64,000 bases of DNA from an uncultured Bacteroides sp. (GCA_949300425.1 CASGED010000035.1:1-64000); one strand, 5' to 3'. Shown: positions 17,381-27,172, numbered from the stretch's first letter. The notes: a model not told the origin generated them from the letters alone. Numbers and translations are program-made.

Positions 17381-17410
17381 TTGATATATCCGAAGATATG
17401 ATTATCTTTG
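17381..17410 (+). promoter_or_regulatory. Promoter of the RNase HI gene, abutting its start codon
   Basis: TTG (17381-17383), 19 nt, TATCTTTG (17403-17410). The predicted transcription start (about 17415-17418) coincides with the tandem ATG codons at 17416 and 17419, implying a leaderless or near-leaderless mRNA. Confidence 0.75.
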
Positions 17411-17418
17411 CCCCCATG

Positions 17419-18048
17419 ATGAAGAAACAGAAATACTACGTTGTTTGGATAGGCGCCACTCCGGGCATCTACACCTCGTGGACGGACTGCCAGTTGCAGA
17501 CCAAAGGTTACGAAGGCGCCAAATTCAAGTCGTTCGACACACGAGAGGAAGCCGAGGAGGCCTTCGCTTCCTCTCCTACTGACTATATCCGCCCGGCAGG
17601 CGCGTTTACCAAGCCCAAGCCCTCTGCTCCGGTTCTCCCTCCTGACTTAAAAGGTAACGCCTTGGCCGTTGACGCAGCCTGTAGCGGCAATCCGGGCATG
17701 ATGGAATATCGCGGCGTCCATCTGCCCAGTTTCCAACAAGTGTTCCACTTCGGTCCCGTATATGGCACGAACAACATCGGCGAGTTCCTTGCCATCGTCC
17801 ACGCCCTTGCCTTGCTCCAACAGAAGGGGGTGGATATGCCCGTCTATAGCGACAGTCGCAACGCTATCGGCTGGGTGATGCAGAAGAAGTGCAAAACGAA
17901 GTTCCCCCGCAACGAACGTACCGAGGCTCTCTTCCAGCTGATAGAGCGGGCGGAGAAGTGGCTGCGCGAGCATACGTACACCACGCCCCTCCGCAAGTGG
18001 GAGACGGACAAGTGGGGCGAGGTGCCGGCGGACTTTGGGAGGAAATAA
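17419..18048 (+). CDS. Viroplasmin-type ribonuclease HI
   Basis: 209 residues from the second of two adjacent ATGs (17416 and 17419). The N-terminal viroplasmin/RNase H hybrid-binding domain shows YYVVWIGATPGIYTSWTDCQ and GYEGAKFKSFDTREEAEEAF. The C-terminal RNase H fold keeps the acidic residues: AVDAACSGNPG, GEFLAIVHAL, VYSDSRNAI and WETDKWGE. It removes RNA from RNA-DNA hybrids. The promoter lies so close that little or no 5' leader is possible. Confidence 0.92.
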   Translation: MKKQKYYVVWIGATPGIYTSWTDCQLQTKGYEGAKFKSFDTREEAEEAFASSPTDYIRPAGAFTKPKPSAPVLPPDLKGNALAVDAACSGNPGMMEYRGVHLPSFQQVFHFGPVYGTNNIGEFLAIVHALALLQQKGVDMPVYSDSRNAIGWVMQKKCKTKFPRNERTEALFQLIERAEKWLREHTYTTPLRKWETDKWGEVPADFGRK

Positions 18049-18119
18049 ATATGGCTTTCTCTACTAAAGGAAAAAACGTTTTCTTTATTCTGCCGACATG
18101 GAATCTTAAGGATTTTTTC

Positions 18120-18127
18120 TAATTTTG
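18120..18127 (+). promoter_or_regulatory. Putative -7 element of the proB-proA gene
   Basis: TAATTTTG fits the consensus 19 nt before the ATG. No good -33 element lies 19-21 nt upstream. Confidence 0.45.
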
Positions 18128-18146
18128 TCGGCATAAAGCTGATAAT

Positions 18147-20210
18147 ATGAAACAATCATTCACACGAATTGCCGTTAAGATAGGCAGCAATGTATTGACC
18201 CGGCAGGACGGGACGCTGGACGTGACCCGCATGTCGGCTTTGGTGGACCAGATAGCCGAGCTCTATAAGGCGGGGATGGAAATCATCGTAGTGTCATCGG
18301 GTGCGGTGGCTTCCGGGAAAAGCGAAATCACGCCGTTGCGTACGCTCAGCGAGGTAGACCAACGCCAGTTGTTCTCGGCCGTGGGGCAGGCCAAGCTCAT
18401 CAACCGCTATTTCGAATTGTTCCGCGACCATGGCATAGCCGTAGGGCAGGTGCTGACCGTCAAGGAGAACTTCGCTTCCGAAAACCATTACAACATCCAG
18501 AAGAACTGCATGGCCGTGATGCTGGAGAACGGTGTCATTCCCATCGTGAACGAGAATGACACCATCTCGCTGACCGAACTGATGTTTACCGACAACGACG
18601 AACTGTCCGGACGCATCGCCATCATGATGGAAGTGCAGGCACTGGTTATCCTGAGCAATGTGGACGGTCTCTATAACGGCGACCCCACGCAGCCCGGCAC
18701 ACACATCCTCCGGGAAATCGCACCCGAGGATGACCTCTCCGGCTACATACAGACGAGCAGGTCTTCGTTGGGACGGGGAGGGATGCAGACCAAGGCGGGC
18801 ATCGCCCGTGAAGTGGCCGCGCAAGGCATTCATGTCTACATCGCCAACGGCAAGCGGAATGACATCCTGACCGACTTGTTGGAGCATCGAGGAGACACAC
18901 CCTGCACGCACTTTCTCCCTGCGCAATCTTTCGCCAAAGCTGAGGCTAAGAAGCCGGCTTCCCAGTTGGATTCGACGTTTGCCGCCGTGCGTGCCGCAAG
19001 TGCCAAACTTCCTGCATTCACTGCCGAGGACATCAACCGCCTGCTGCTTGCCATAGCCGATGGCGTAGAAAACCAAGCTGATCATATCCTGGCTGAAAAC
19101 CGGAAGGACTTGGAGCGGATGAGCCCGGAGAATCCCAAGTACGACCGCCTGAAGCTGACCGAAGCCCGCCTGAAGGATATGGCGGATGGAGTGCGTCACG
19201 TGGCCGGACTGCCCAGCCCGTTAGGGAAGACATTGAGGGAGACGATACGCCCCAACGGCTTGCACATCCGCAAGGTGAGTGTGCCCTTTGGCGTTATCGG
19301 CATTATCTACGAGGCACGCCCTAATGTGACGCTGGATGTGTCGGCTCTGTGCCTGAAGAGCGGAAGCGCCTGCCTGCTGAAGGGCGGACATGACGCGGAT
19401 TGCTCCAACCGTGCCTTGGTCAAAGTCATCCACGAAGCATTAGAGACATTCGGCATGGACGTACATACCGTGGAGCTTTTGCCTCCCACCCGTGAGGCAA
19501 CGGGCGAAATGCTGCGTGCGGACAAGTTTGTAGACCTCCTCATCCCCCGCGGAAGCAGCGCGCTTATCAACTTTGTGCGTAGGGAGGCCACCGTGCCGGT
19601 CATCGAGACAGGAGCGGGCATCTGCCACACGTACTTCGACCGTTACGGGGATGTCGCTAAAGGAGCCGCCATCATCCACAATGCCAAGACCCGCCGGGTA
19701 AGCGTGTGCAACGCCTTGGATTGTCTGCTGATAGACGCCGACAGGTTGGCGGACCTGTCTCGCCTGTGTGAGCCGTTGGCCGAGAGTCATGTCATCCTCT
19801 ATGCAGACCCGGCGGCATTCGCGGCGTTAGACGGACATTACCCCACCCCGCTGCTGCAGCACGCCACGGACGAAAGCTATGGCACCGAGTTCCTGGACTA
19901 CAAGATGGCGGTGAAGACAGTGGAAGGCATCGGGGAGGCACTGGCGCATATCCGCCACTACAGCTCGCGGCATAGCGAGTGCATCGTGACGGAAGACAGC
20001 GGTCATGCCGCCCGCTTCCGACGGGACGTGGACGCGGCTTGTGTCTACGTCAACGCACCGACATCCTTTACCGACGGAGGGCAGTTCGGCATGGGCGCCG
20101 AGATAGGCATCAGTACCCAGAAGCTGCACGCTCGCGGCCCCATGGGACTGGAGGAAATCACCACTTACAAATGGCTGATTGACGGGGACGGACAGACCCG
20201 GAAAGCGTGA
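18147..20210 (+). CDS. Fused glutamate 5-kinase / glutamate-5-semialdehyde dehydrogenase
   Basis: 687 residues in one open frame. Residues 1 to about 255 are the amino-acid-kinase fold of ProB ([41 protein letters not shown]), without the C-terminal PUA domain of standard ProB. From about residue 270 the aldehyde-dehydrogenase fold of ProA follows ([34 protein letters not shown]), with the catalytic Cys in GAGICH at about residue 493. The protein would make glutamate semialdehyde from glutamate, the first two steps of proline synthesis. The domain order equals that of eukaryotic P5CS. The two genes are normally separate in Bacteroides. Confidence 0.94.
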   Translation: MKQSFTRIAVKIGSNVLTRQDGTLDVTRMSALVDQIAELYKAGMEIIVVSSGAVASGKSEITPLRTLSEVDQRQLFSAVGQAKLINRYFELFRDHGIAVGQVLTVKENFASENHYNIQKNCMAVMLENGVIPIVNENDTISLTELMFTDNDELSGRIAIMMEVQALVILSNVDGLYNGDPTQPGTHILREIAPEDDLSGYIQTSRSSLGRGGMQTKAGIAREVAAQGIHVYIANGKRNDILTDLLEHRGDTPCTHFLPAQSFAKAEAKKPASQLDSTFAAVRAASAKLPAFTAEDINRLLLAIADGVENQADHILAENRKDLERMSPENPKYDRLKLTEARLKDMADGVRHVAGLPSPLGKTLRETIRPNGLHIRKVSVPFGVIGIIYEARPNVTLDVSALCLKSGSACLLKGGHDADCSNRALVKVIHEALETFGMDVHTVELLPPTREATGEMLRADKFVDLLIPRGSSALINFVRREATVPVIETGAGICHTYFDRYGDVAKGAAIIHNAKTRRVSVCNALDCLLIDADRLADLSRLCEPLAESHVILYADPAAFAALDGHYPTPLLQHATDESYGTEFLDYKMAVKTVEGIGEALAHIRHYSSRHSECIVTEDSGHAARFRRDVDAACVYVNAPTSFTDGGQFGMGAEIGISTQKLHARGPMGLEEITTYKWLIDGDGQTRKA

Positions 20211-20249
20211 ACAAAAAAAAGAAGCGGAAGGTGTCTCAAAATGATTTAG

Positions 20250-20327
20250 AACACGGAGACACAGAGGCACAGAGATTTTATTTGATGGGTTGACAAACCT
20301 ATTTCTCTGTGTCTTTGTGTCTCTGTA
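20250..20327. terminator. Long palindrome between convergent genes (GAGACACA family)
   Basis: The arms around 20251-20275 (ACACGGAGACACAGAGGCAC) and 20304-20326 (CTCTGTGTCTTTGTGTCTCT) are imperfect complements. The loop contains ATTTTATTTGATGGGTTGACAAA, resembling the loop of the element at 11302-11378. It lies between proB-proA (+) and the thioredoxin-like gene (-). Confidence 0.75.
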
Positions 20328-20339
20328 TTTTCCCCCGGA

Positions 20340-22565
20340 TTATTCTTTACCGAAGCGTCGCTTCAGGAACGCTTCCAGATTCCATGTGTTGACATCCTCA
20401 GTGGATATGCTGCCATCCTTTTCCACCACTATATAGTGGGGAATGCCGTTGAAGCGGAAAAGCTGGCGCATGTACTTGTAATCCGTGTCAGAGAGGCGGT
20501 AACTGGCTTCCCCCTTCAAGTTTTTTTCCACAAAGTCTTGGTAAGCTTTCTCGGGAGACTCCGTTTCGCTCGTGATATAAACGAACTGGAATTCAGGATG
20601 GTTGCGGTATTGCTCGCGCAGCTTGGCTGTTTTCTGGATGCCGCCCCGGCAAGGACCGCAGGTTGTCGCCCAGAAGTCAACGAACAGCACCTTGCCCGCA
20701 TGGGGAGCGATGATGCGGCGGAAGATGTCGGTGGCTTTCCCTTCGGGCAGTTGGTAGGAAGCCCGTTTGACAAGGGGATGCGTTTCCTCCAACAGGGCTT
20801 GCGCGACTGTTTGCAGATAAGGATTCAGGTTGTTTTTCTGTAACTGTTCCACAAAACGTTCGGCAGTGGAACGTTCTTCAAATACCTTAGACAACAAGAA
20901 ATTAGAGTTGCGCACTTTCGCCACCTGCCACAAGAAGGGATTAGGCGTTCCGCACAGGTCATTGATAATGCTGTCTTTTTCTCCGTGTATCTCCAACTGA
21001 ACTTTGAGATTGAGTTCCTTTTCAGGTAAATTCTTGAAAGATTCGTCCTTTGAGATTCGGTTGTACACACGGTATGCCGCTTCTAATGGATCCATATACT
21101 CGAAGCGGTTGATGAATACATCCGCTTCCGAACAAGCCAATACCGACGGGTCATCCAGCGGCATTTGTTTTAGGAAACTGTAGTAGGAGGCTTCGGGCTG
21201 TACCTGTAGGGCTTGGTTGGTACTGTCTGTTCGGGCTAAGTAGCCGCGTGACATCTGAAATTCGAGGTAAGGTGTGCCCGTTTTCAATGCCCACTGGTTG
21301 CGTATCAGCGACACGGCTTTTGCGGAAGGCGCATAAAGGCGGCAGAGGGAATCGGCCTGTTGCCGCCAACGGGCGACGTAAGGTTTCATCTGCTCCTGAA
21401 ACTGGGCAGGGGTCAAGGTTTTCTGTTCTTTATTTAGCCTCTGGTAAGGATAGCTGAAACTATCGTCCAACGTGGCGGCAAGTCCGGACAAACCGAAGTG
21501 CTCTTCCATGTACGCCGTGTGGACTAACGGGTACGACAGGTCGCGGGCACGGTTGCGTGCCAATATGTCTTCCCAATCTAAATAGAGTGTGACGGTCTGT
21601 CCCGGCTCGGCATAAAAGGGAATATACATGTGGTTGATAATCAAAGACTGGCAGACGGGATGTTGCAGAAGGAAGCGGCATTGGAAGGTTCCGTCGGGAC
21701 GGATGGGCACCACGGTAGGGTAATCCTTGCGGGTGATTTCGTCACTCAGAAAAAGTATGCCGCTGTCGAAGCCCAAGCGCGTGTCATATCCCCGCAGGTA
21801 ACCTTGCAGGCAGACACTGTCCTGCCGGAAGAAGTCACGGTCAAAACCGTTGTCCGGTTCCACAACGGACAACGTGGGGCGGGTACGGACATAACGGGCG
21901 GCTTTCTCTCCCTCTACGGCGATAAGGCAAGAACCGTCCTTGCGGGGAGTCAGCTGCAAGGTACGGAGCGTGCCGTCCTCGCGTTCCTTGGCGGTGAGCA
22001 GGATGCATTTTCCCTTCTTGCGGCATTCCACGGGGGTGTACAGGCGGTTGTCCATGATGAGTACCGAGTCATAGACGCCATACGTCCACCTGCCTTGTGC
22101 GTCATCGGCAAACCAATTGCCCTCCACCTGTTTCAAAGGCGGCAAGTCCTTTTTCTCCATTGGAACGAGCGAGATGTCGTACGTATGGTCTTCTTTATTA
22201 TCGGGGTCGATGAGATGGATACAGGTCGTTCTGGCAGGGAGCGGCTCGAAAATCAGGACATAATCCTTCTCGCCGGACTCTGGCATAAAAGTCTTTTTCC
22301 CTATTTCGATGCCTTCCGTCCCGGTCAGTTTGTAACGCTTGCCGGTAGCGGTGTCTTCCAAGAATTTGTTTTTCCCTTCGGAAATCCACCATTTGGGACG
22401 AAAGACGGCGTGGATGTAGACTTTGGTAAACTCCGGAGTCCGCTCGATGCGGGTCACGTTGCGGATGCTTCCGGTACGCGCCTTGAAAGTCGGATGGTCA
22501 ATGGTCTGCGCCGACAGGGACACCGACAAGAGAAGCAAGAGGCTGCAAAGAAATGTTTTCATCAT
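20340..22565 (-). CDS. TlpA-family thioredoxin-fold protein with a large N-terminal region
   Basis: 741 residues with a signal peptide (LCSLLLLLSVSLSAQ). The last ~150 residues are a thioredoxin/TlpA domain: GKVLFVDFWATTCGPCRGGIQ (CxxC near residue 635), YITSETESPEKAYQDF and GIPHYIVVEKDG with the cis-Pro. The first ~600 residues are beta-rich then helical and uncharacterised, as in other large Bacteroides TlpA/DUF4369-like proteins. It is likely a periplasmic thiol-disulfide reductase, partner unknown. It has its own promoter and ends at a palindrome shared with proB-proA. Confidence 0.85.
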   Translation of the reverse strand: MMKTFLCSLLLLLSVSLSAQTIDHPTFKARTGSIRNVTRIERTPEFTKVYIHAVFRPKWWISEGKNKFLEDTATGKRYKLTGTEGIEIGKKTFMPESGEKDYVLIFEPLPARTTCIHLIDPDNKEDHTYDISLVPMEKKDLPPLKQVEGNWFADDAQGRWTYGVYDSVLIMDNRLYTPVECRKKGKCILLTAKEREDGTLRTLQLTPRKDGSCLIAVEGEKAARYVRTRPTLSVVEPDNGFDRDFFRQDSVCLQGYLRGYDTRLGFDSGILFLSDEITRKDYPTVVPIRPDGTFQCRFLLQHPVCQSLIINHMYIPFYAEPGQTVTLYLDWEDILARNRARDLSYPLVHTAYMEEHFGLSGLAATLDDSFSYPYQRLNKEQKTLTPAQFQEQMKPYVARWRQQADSLCRLYAPSAKAVSLIRNQWALKTGTPYLEFQMSRGYLARTDSTNQALQVQPEASYYSFLKQMPLDDPSVLACSEADVFINRFEYMDPLEAAYRVYNRISKDESFKNLPEKELNLKVQLEIHGEKDSIINDLCGTPNPFLWQVAKVRNSNFLLSKVFEERSTAERFVEQLQKNNLNPYLQTVAQALLEETHPLVKRASYQLPEGKATDIFRRIIAPHAGKVLFVDFWATTCGPCRGGIQKTAKLREQYRNHPEFQFVYITSETESPEKAYQDFVEKNLKGEASYRLSDTDYKYMRQLFRFNGIPHYIVVEKDGSISTEDVNTWNLEAFLKRRFGKE

Positions 22566-22605
22566 GGTTCGTTTGGGTAAATGCTATTACAATAATCCGT
22601 TCCTG

Positions 22606-22637
22606 CAAATGTAGGACTTTTTTTTAAGAACAGGCAA
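22606..22637 (-). promoter_or_regulatory. Promoter of the TlpA-like gene
   Basis: Minus strand: TTG (22635-22637), 21 nt, TACATTTG (22606-22613). The start codon is about 40 nt downstream. Confidence 0.7.
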
Positions 22638-22647
22638 TAGAAATGAC

Positions 22648-22680
22648 AAAAAAGGCGTGCCGTTTCCGACACGCCTTCCT
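22648..22680 (-). terminator. Terminator of the GH31 gene
   Basis: AAGGCGTG (22652-22659) pairs with CACGCCTT (22670-22677), with CG/CG extending the stem. On the minus strand the stem runs into TTTTTTGTC. It is 20 nt past the GH31 stop. Confidence 0.85.
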
Positions 22681-22696
22681 TTTATGTATTGCACTT

Positions 22697-25600
22697 TCAG
22701 AATCTCACCGTTTCCATCCGCTTGTTCACCAAGAAGCCGTCCTTGGCTTGCAGGTCGAACGTCAGGTTGCGGTTGGCTCTCAGCTTGATGACGAACAGGT
22801 CGGTATCGCCTTCCAGAGACTGGCGGTCGCCGATGTTGACGAAGGTAGGATAGAGTGCCTTCTCGCCGTTGGTATGCAGGCGGTCGTTCGTCATGTTGTG
22901 CATGTCTTTCGCTGACAGAGGCTCGATGCCTACGAACTGGTAGTCGGCAGGCTTGTAGGGCAGGGCGAAGCTGAGTGCGTTTACGGCAGCCAGTCCGGTG
23001 CCTTTCACCGTGACGCGCACAGTGTCTCCTTTGGCATAGGTACGCTTGTCCGTCACGAGGCTGATGGTGCCGTCCACTTTCCCGACACGGTATGTGCTTG
23101 CGCCGTCTTCCAGGCGGGTGGCCACGGCGGAGATGTCGTAGGCGTCAATCAGGCCGTTGAGGTTCAGGTCGCCCCGGCTGATATAACCTTCGAAGTCCGA
23201 ATCTCCTCTACGCAGGCCGGTATAGTTGGTGTAGGAAGTGAGGTCGTTCTCGTCAATCTTCTTGTCGTTGTTGATGTCGCCGGGCAGGTAGCTTTCCGTT
23301 CCGGGCACCTTGAAGATGTAGATTTCACGTCCCGAACCATAGTCACCTACCGCCTCGTCTATGTGCAGTCTGACGTAGCGTGCGGTGGGCTTGCCGCTGA
23401 AGGTGAAGAGCTTGACGGAGTTGTCGCGCTTCCATTCGAAGGCGCCCGCCTCGATCCAGTTCTCCTTGTCCATGCTATAGGCTACGGTTCCTTTCAGCAA
23501 CGTGCCGTTGCCGGCGTTCTCACGCGGGAGGTAGTGCAACTTGTCCAGCTGGTTGATGGAGTTGAGATCCATGACGAGGTCGAACGGCACCGCCTTGGCA
23601 TTGTACTTTGTATGCCACAGCTCGCCCTCTTCGAAGTCGAACAGACGACGGATGGAACGGCCTTGGTTGGGTACGGAGGTCTCGCCCGTGATGCCTTTGA
23701 CAGCGAACTCAAGCGGGTTGCGTTTAGTGGTTGCCTGGCAGGTTGCCCAGCCGGAGTGTCCGTCCTTGTTTACGGCACGCACCTTGAACGTGTAGCCGGT
23801 CTCGGCCTTCAGGTCTTCGAACAGCAGCCCGGTGTCGCGGATGGTGGAGTAGAGCATGCCGTCGAACTCTATCTCGTAGTAGTCGGCGTTGGCCACCTTC
23901 TCCCACGTGGGCATCAGGGTGTAGGCCTCGATATGGTCTTCGGTCACCTGAGGACGGGGTGTGGCCAGGGCACCGGACGTCAGGAGGTATTTCTCCGCAG
24001 GGGCAAACTCGTAGCCTTTCATGCTGACCACGGTGGGTGCCGCTGTGACGTCCGTCGCCGCCAGCTTCACTAACAATTGCGGGTTCTTCACCACGGAGAC
24101 TTTGGCGAACTCGCTGCCGGGGGTGGCGAAACGGTTCAGCTGGGGAGCCTCGTCATAGTAGTAGACGTTCTCGCCCCGCTTGAAGTCGTCCGGGGAGGTC
24201 ACTTCGGCCAGTTTCACCTTGCGCCTGCCTATCGTGGCGGTCAGTTTCTTGGGCTTGGCGGTGACGTTGATACGGAGTTCGGTCGTCTTCTCGCGCACGA
24301 AGCCGTCATAGTCGCCTTGGGCAGGGTCGATGGTGACGGTCAGGTTGCCTTTGTCGTCCAGTGAGGAAGCGATGCGGGTGGTGACGCAGCGGTCGGCACG
24401 GTATTGCTCGGTCGTGCCGTCGTCGTCATACTCGGTGAATTCACTCTCCCCGTAGGGATAAAGCTCGTAGGCGCGCAGGCTTCTGTCCATGGCATAGACA
24501 TTGTTGTGGGCGGTGGTCACAGGGATGATGGCGCCCCGTTTCACGAAGACGGGGAGCTTCCACAGAGGCGCGTCGAAGTGGTTGATGATGCGGCCTCCCT
24601 CATAGATGTCTCCCGTGAAGTAGTCCACCCACTGTCCTTGGGGCAGGTAGATGCCGTTGCGCACGTCGTTGCCTTCGGCGTCGGCATCCGTCGCCTGGTA
24701 GATGGGGGCGACGAGGAAGTAAGGACCATATAGATATTGGTATTGCGTCGCCTTGCCCAGGGTGTAGTCATTGGGATATTCCAGGAACATGGCGCGCATC
24801 ATGGGCAGCCCGTCTACGGCTTCGCGGGCGATGCTGTAGGTGTAGGGCATGATTTCGGACTTCAGCTTCAGGTACCAGCGGTTGATGGACGTGGCCGGCT
24901 CGCCGAGGGCGTGGGGGTACTTCTCGTTCGCGCCCCATCCGTCCATGTTCAGCTGCATGGGGGTGAAGGCTTTCCACTGGAAGTCGCGGGTGTTGACCAC
25001 GGGATTCTTGCCCCCGAAGATGCCGTCCATGTCGGAGGTGATGTTAGGATTGCCCGACAGTCCGGAGCCGATGTAGGTGGGGATGTGGAAGCGGATGTAC
25101 TCCCAGTTGCCTCCCGTCTGGTCGCCCGACCAGATGCCCGCGTAGCGCTGTGTGCCTGCCCAGCCGTCGAGGCTGATGATAAAGGGACGGGCGTCGTTGC
25201 CATAGTAGGTCATGATCTGTGCCACGTCGGCAATTCCGTTCAGGCCGAACGAGTAGCCGGCACCCACCCAGGCGACGTCGGTCTTGAGCACACGCACGCC
25301 CGCGTCGCGCACTTCCTTCACGATGTCACGCTGGAGCAGAGCCTCTACTCCCGCCTTGGGATGGAGGTCCGACTGCGTCCACAGCCCTATCTCCACACCC
25401 TTCGTATGGGCGTAGTCTGTCAGGCTGCGGAGGTTGCGTATGTTGCCGTCCAAGGTACTGTCCTGGCCGTAGCCGGCTCCGTAGCCGTCGTTGGGCAAGA
25501 GCCAGCCCAAGGGCATGTCGTGGGCGGCGTAGCGGTCGATGACGGCGCGCGCCGAGAACTGGTAGTTCCCCCGCTCCCCGTTGAGCGATTCCTTCGTACC

Positions 25601-26554
25601 GCCGTTGTCCTTCTGGCTCTCTTTGTAGCGTTTGCCGTCCTCGAAGGGGACGCCGCCTTCTTCGGTCTCCTTCCAGTAGTCGCGGTTGTAGGCGTTGAGG
25701 TGGCCTTCGTAGAAGCCGAACTTGGGCAACAGCACGGGATGCCCGGTCAGCTGGTAGAAGTCGTTGAGCAGAGGCACGGCTCCGTCGTCCACCATGACGA
25801 AGAGGTCGAGGTAGTCCGTCTTATGGGTCAGCTTGACCAATCCCGGCTCGTCGGCGCCAAAGTCATACGTACCGCGCTTGAACGTGTACCACATCAGGCC
25901 ATAGCCTCCGGTACTCCAGTAGAAGGGGTTGGGTGAGGCAACGCCCCCATCGGTCCAGCTGTTCTGGTTCTCGATGGCGATACGGCGTCCGCGGTGGGAG
26001 AAACGTCCGTTCTGCACGCCTCCGCCGTAGAAGTATTCGTCCTCCGAAGCGCGGAAGACGAGCGTCACGCCCGCTTTCTCATAGACGGCGGGACGGGCTT
26101 CCTCGAGGACGACGTTGCCCGTGCGCAGGTCGGTAACTTGCATCAGTCCCGTCTGTACACTGAACGACACTTTCACCGCCGACGTACTGACGGAGACGGC
26201 GTCCGCTCCGTTGTCTATCACCATCGGCGCCACGTCGCGGCGCGGGTTGTCTGCCAGAATCTGTGCTTCGGGCTTCGCCTCGGGGTCACGCAGGATGCCG
26301 CCCGCGGGGTCGTGGAAGAGGCGGAAGATGTTCTCGCCGTAGAAGTCAAGCGTCAGGCGGCGGCTGTCCGCCAGGTGTACTTCCACGGTCGTGGGGTTAA
26401 GGGGCGTGATGCCCGTCACTTGGGCCGCCTGCCTCTGTACGGGCAGGGGACTGCCGGCAGCGTCCGGCACGGCGCCGGAAAGCGCTTGCGGCAGGAGCGC
26501 CGACAGCGTCATCGCCGCCAACGCCAGCTTGAGTTTACTAAGATGTCTTTCCAT
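22697..26554 (-). CDS. Multi-modular GH31 glycoside hydrolase, probable alpha-N-acetylgalactosaminidase
   Basis: 1285 residues with a signal peptide. A GH31 N-terminal beta domain (VYEKAGVTLVFRASEDEYFYGGG) leads into the catalytic barrel: putative nucleophile Asp in VLKTDVAWVG (about residue 425) and acid/base Asp in IWSGDQTGGNW (about 477). A fibronectin-III-like module (about 860-940), an F5/8-type C (CBM32-like) module, a dockerin-like pair of EF-hand loops (DINNDKKIDENDL, DLNLNGLIDAYDI; about 1090-1150) and a cohesin-like Ig domain to the C-terminus follow. This layout and the TDVAWVGAGYSFG motif recall GH31 enzymes that release alpha-GalNAc from mucin-type glycans; the substrate is an inference. 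It is probably outer-membrane or secreted. Confidence 0.88.
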   Translation of the reverse strand: MERHLSKLKLALAAMTLSALLPQALSGAVPDAAGSPLPVQRQAAQVTGITPLNPTTVEVHLADSRRLTLDFYGENIFRLFHDPAGGILRDPEAKPEAQILADNPRRDVAPMVIDNGADAVSVSTSAVKVSFSVQTGLMQVTDLRTGNVVLEEARPAVYEKAGVTLVFRASEDEYFYGGGVQNGRFSHRGRRIAIENQNSWTDGGVASPNPFYWSTGGYGLMWYTFKRGTYDFGADEPGLVKLTHKTDYLDLFVMVDDGAVPLLNDFYQLTGHPVLLPKFGFYEGHLNAYNRDYWKETEEGGVPFEDGKRYKESQKDNGGTKESLNGERGNYQFSARAVIDRYAAHDMPLGWLLPNDGYGAGYGQDSTLDGNIRNLRSLTDYAHTKGVEIGLWTQSDLHPKAGVEALLQRDIVKEVRDAGVRVLKTDVAWVGAGYSFGLNGIADVAQIMTYYGNDARPFIISLDGWAGTQRYAGIWSGDQTGGNWEYIRFHIPTYIGSGLSGNPNITSDMDGIFGGKNPVVNTRDFQWKAFTPMQLNMDGWGANEKYPHALGEPATSINRWYLKLKSEIMPYTYSIAREAVDGLPMMRAMFLEYPNDYTLGKATQYQYLYGPYFLVAPIYQATDADAEGNDVRNGIYLPQGQWVDYFTGDIYEGGRIINHFDAPLWKLPVFVKRGAIIPVTTAHNNVYAMDRSLRAYELYPYGESEFTEYDDDGTTEQYRADRCVTTRIASSLDDKGNLTVTIDPAQGDYDGFVREKTTELRINVTAKPKKLTATIGRRKVKLAEVTSPDDFKRGENVYYYDEAPQLNRFATPGSEFAKVSVVKNPQLLVKLAATDVTAAPTVVSMKGYEFAPAEKYLLTSGALATPRPQVTEDHIEAYTLMPTWEKVANADYYEIEFDGMLYSTIRDTGLLFEDLKAETGYTFKVRAVNKDGHSGWATCQATTKRNPLEFAVKGITGETSVPNQGRSIRRLFDFEEGELWHTKYNAKAVPFDLVMDLNSINQLDKLHYLPRENAGNGTLLKGTVAYSMDKENWIEAGAFEWKRDNSVKLFTFSGKPTARYVRLHIDEAVGDYGSGREIYIFKVPGTESYLPGDINNDKKIDENDLTSYTNYTGLRRGDSDFEGYISRGDLNLNGLIDAYDISAVATRLEDGASTYRVGKVDGTISLVTDKRTYAKGDTVRVTVKGTGLAAVNALSFALPYKPADYQFVGIEPLSAKDMHNMTNDRLHTNGEKALYPTFVNIGDRQSLEGDTDLFVIKLRANRNLTFDLQAKDGFLVNKRMETVRF

Positions 26555-26576
26555 TCCTTTTAGATTTGTGAGTACG

Positions 26577-26584
26577 CAAAGGTA
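26577..26584 (-). promoter_or_regulatory. Putative -7 element of the GH31 gene
   Basis: TACCTTTG on the minus strand, 22 nt before the start codon; no convincing -33 element, so activator-dependent initiation is possible. Confidence 0.5.
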
Positions 26585-26686
26585 GCCTCTTCCGTCGTAA
26601 AAGCTTTGCTGCTTTCATCATTTCTTTTACTCATTTTCGCTAAGGAGGCTTTTTTCTGCCGCTTGCGGGAGGGATGAGGGCAGAGT

Positions 26687-27172
26687 TCATAGTATCAGCT
26701 CATAGTCCGTCACGTCCAGCCAGCGGTCGAACTTCCATCCCACCTCCTTGAACAGCGACACCTGACGGAAGCCCAGCCGCTCGTGCATCCGCCGGCTGTC
26801 GGCGTTCTCCGCCGTGATGCACGCCACGAGCGCGTGGCACCCCGCCCGGCGGCACTCCTCTATCAGCCTGCGCATCAGTGCCGAGCCGATGCCCCGTCCC
26901 GCGCAGCCCCGCCGCACGTACACCGTCGTCTCCCACGTCCGTGCGTATGCCGCCCGCTCCTGCCACAGATGCGCGTAGGCGTAGCCCTGCACCCGTCCGT
27001 CCTCATCCGTCCACACGAAGTAAGGACAGCGCAGGGGTATCTCCCCCATCCGCCGTTCCATCTCCTCCGCCGTCACCGGCTCCACCTCGAAGGTAGCCGT
27101 CGAGTGGAGGATGTATTCGTTATAAATCTCACTGATGGCCTCGAAGTCCGAAGCCTGTATTTCCCGTATCAT
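26687..27172 (-). CDS. GNAT N-acetyltransferase, phosphinothricin-acetyltransferase-like
   Basis: 161 residues. The start IREIQASDFEAISEIYNEYI and HSTATFEVEPVTAEEM are typical of the PAT/Bar/YwnH branch. The acetyl-CoA pyrophosphate loop is RGCAGRGIGSALM, followed by ACITAENADSRRMHERLGF. The enzymes acetylate small amines such as phosphinothricin or methionine sulfoximine; the natural substrate here is unknown. GC content and G/C at third positions are higher than in neighbours. Confidence 0.88.
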   Translation of the reverse strand: MIREIQASDFEAISEIYNEYILHSTATFEVEPVTAEEMERRMGEIPLRCPYFVWTDEDGRVQGYAYAHLWQERAAYARTWETTVYVRRGCAGRGIGSALMRRLIEECRRAGCHALVACITAENADSRRMHERLGFRQVSLFKEVGWKFDRWLDVTDYELIL

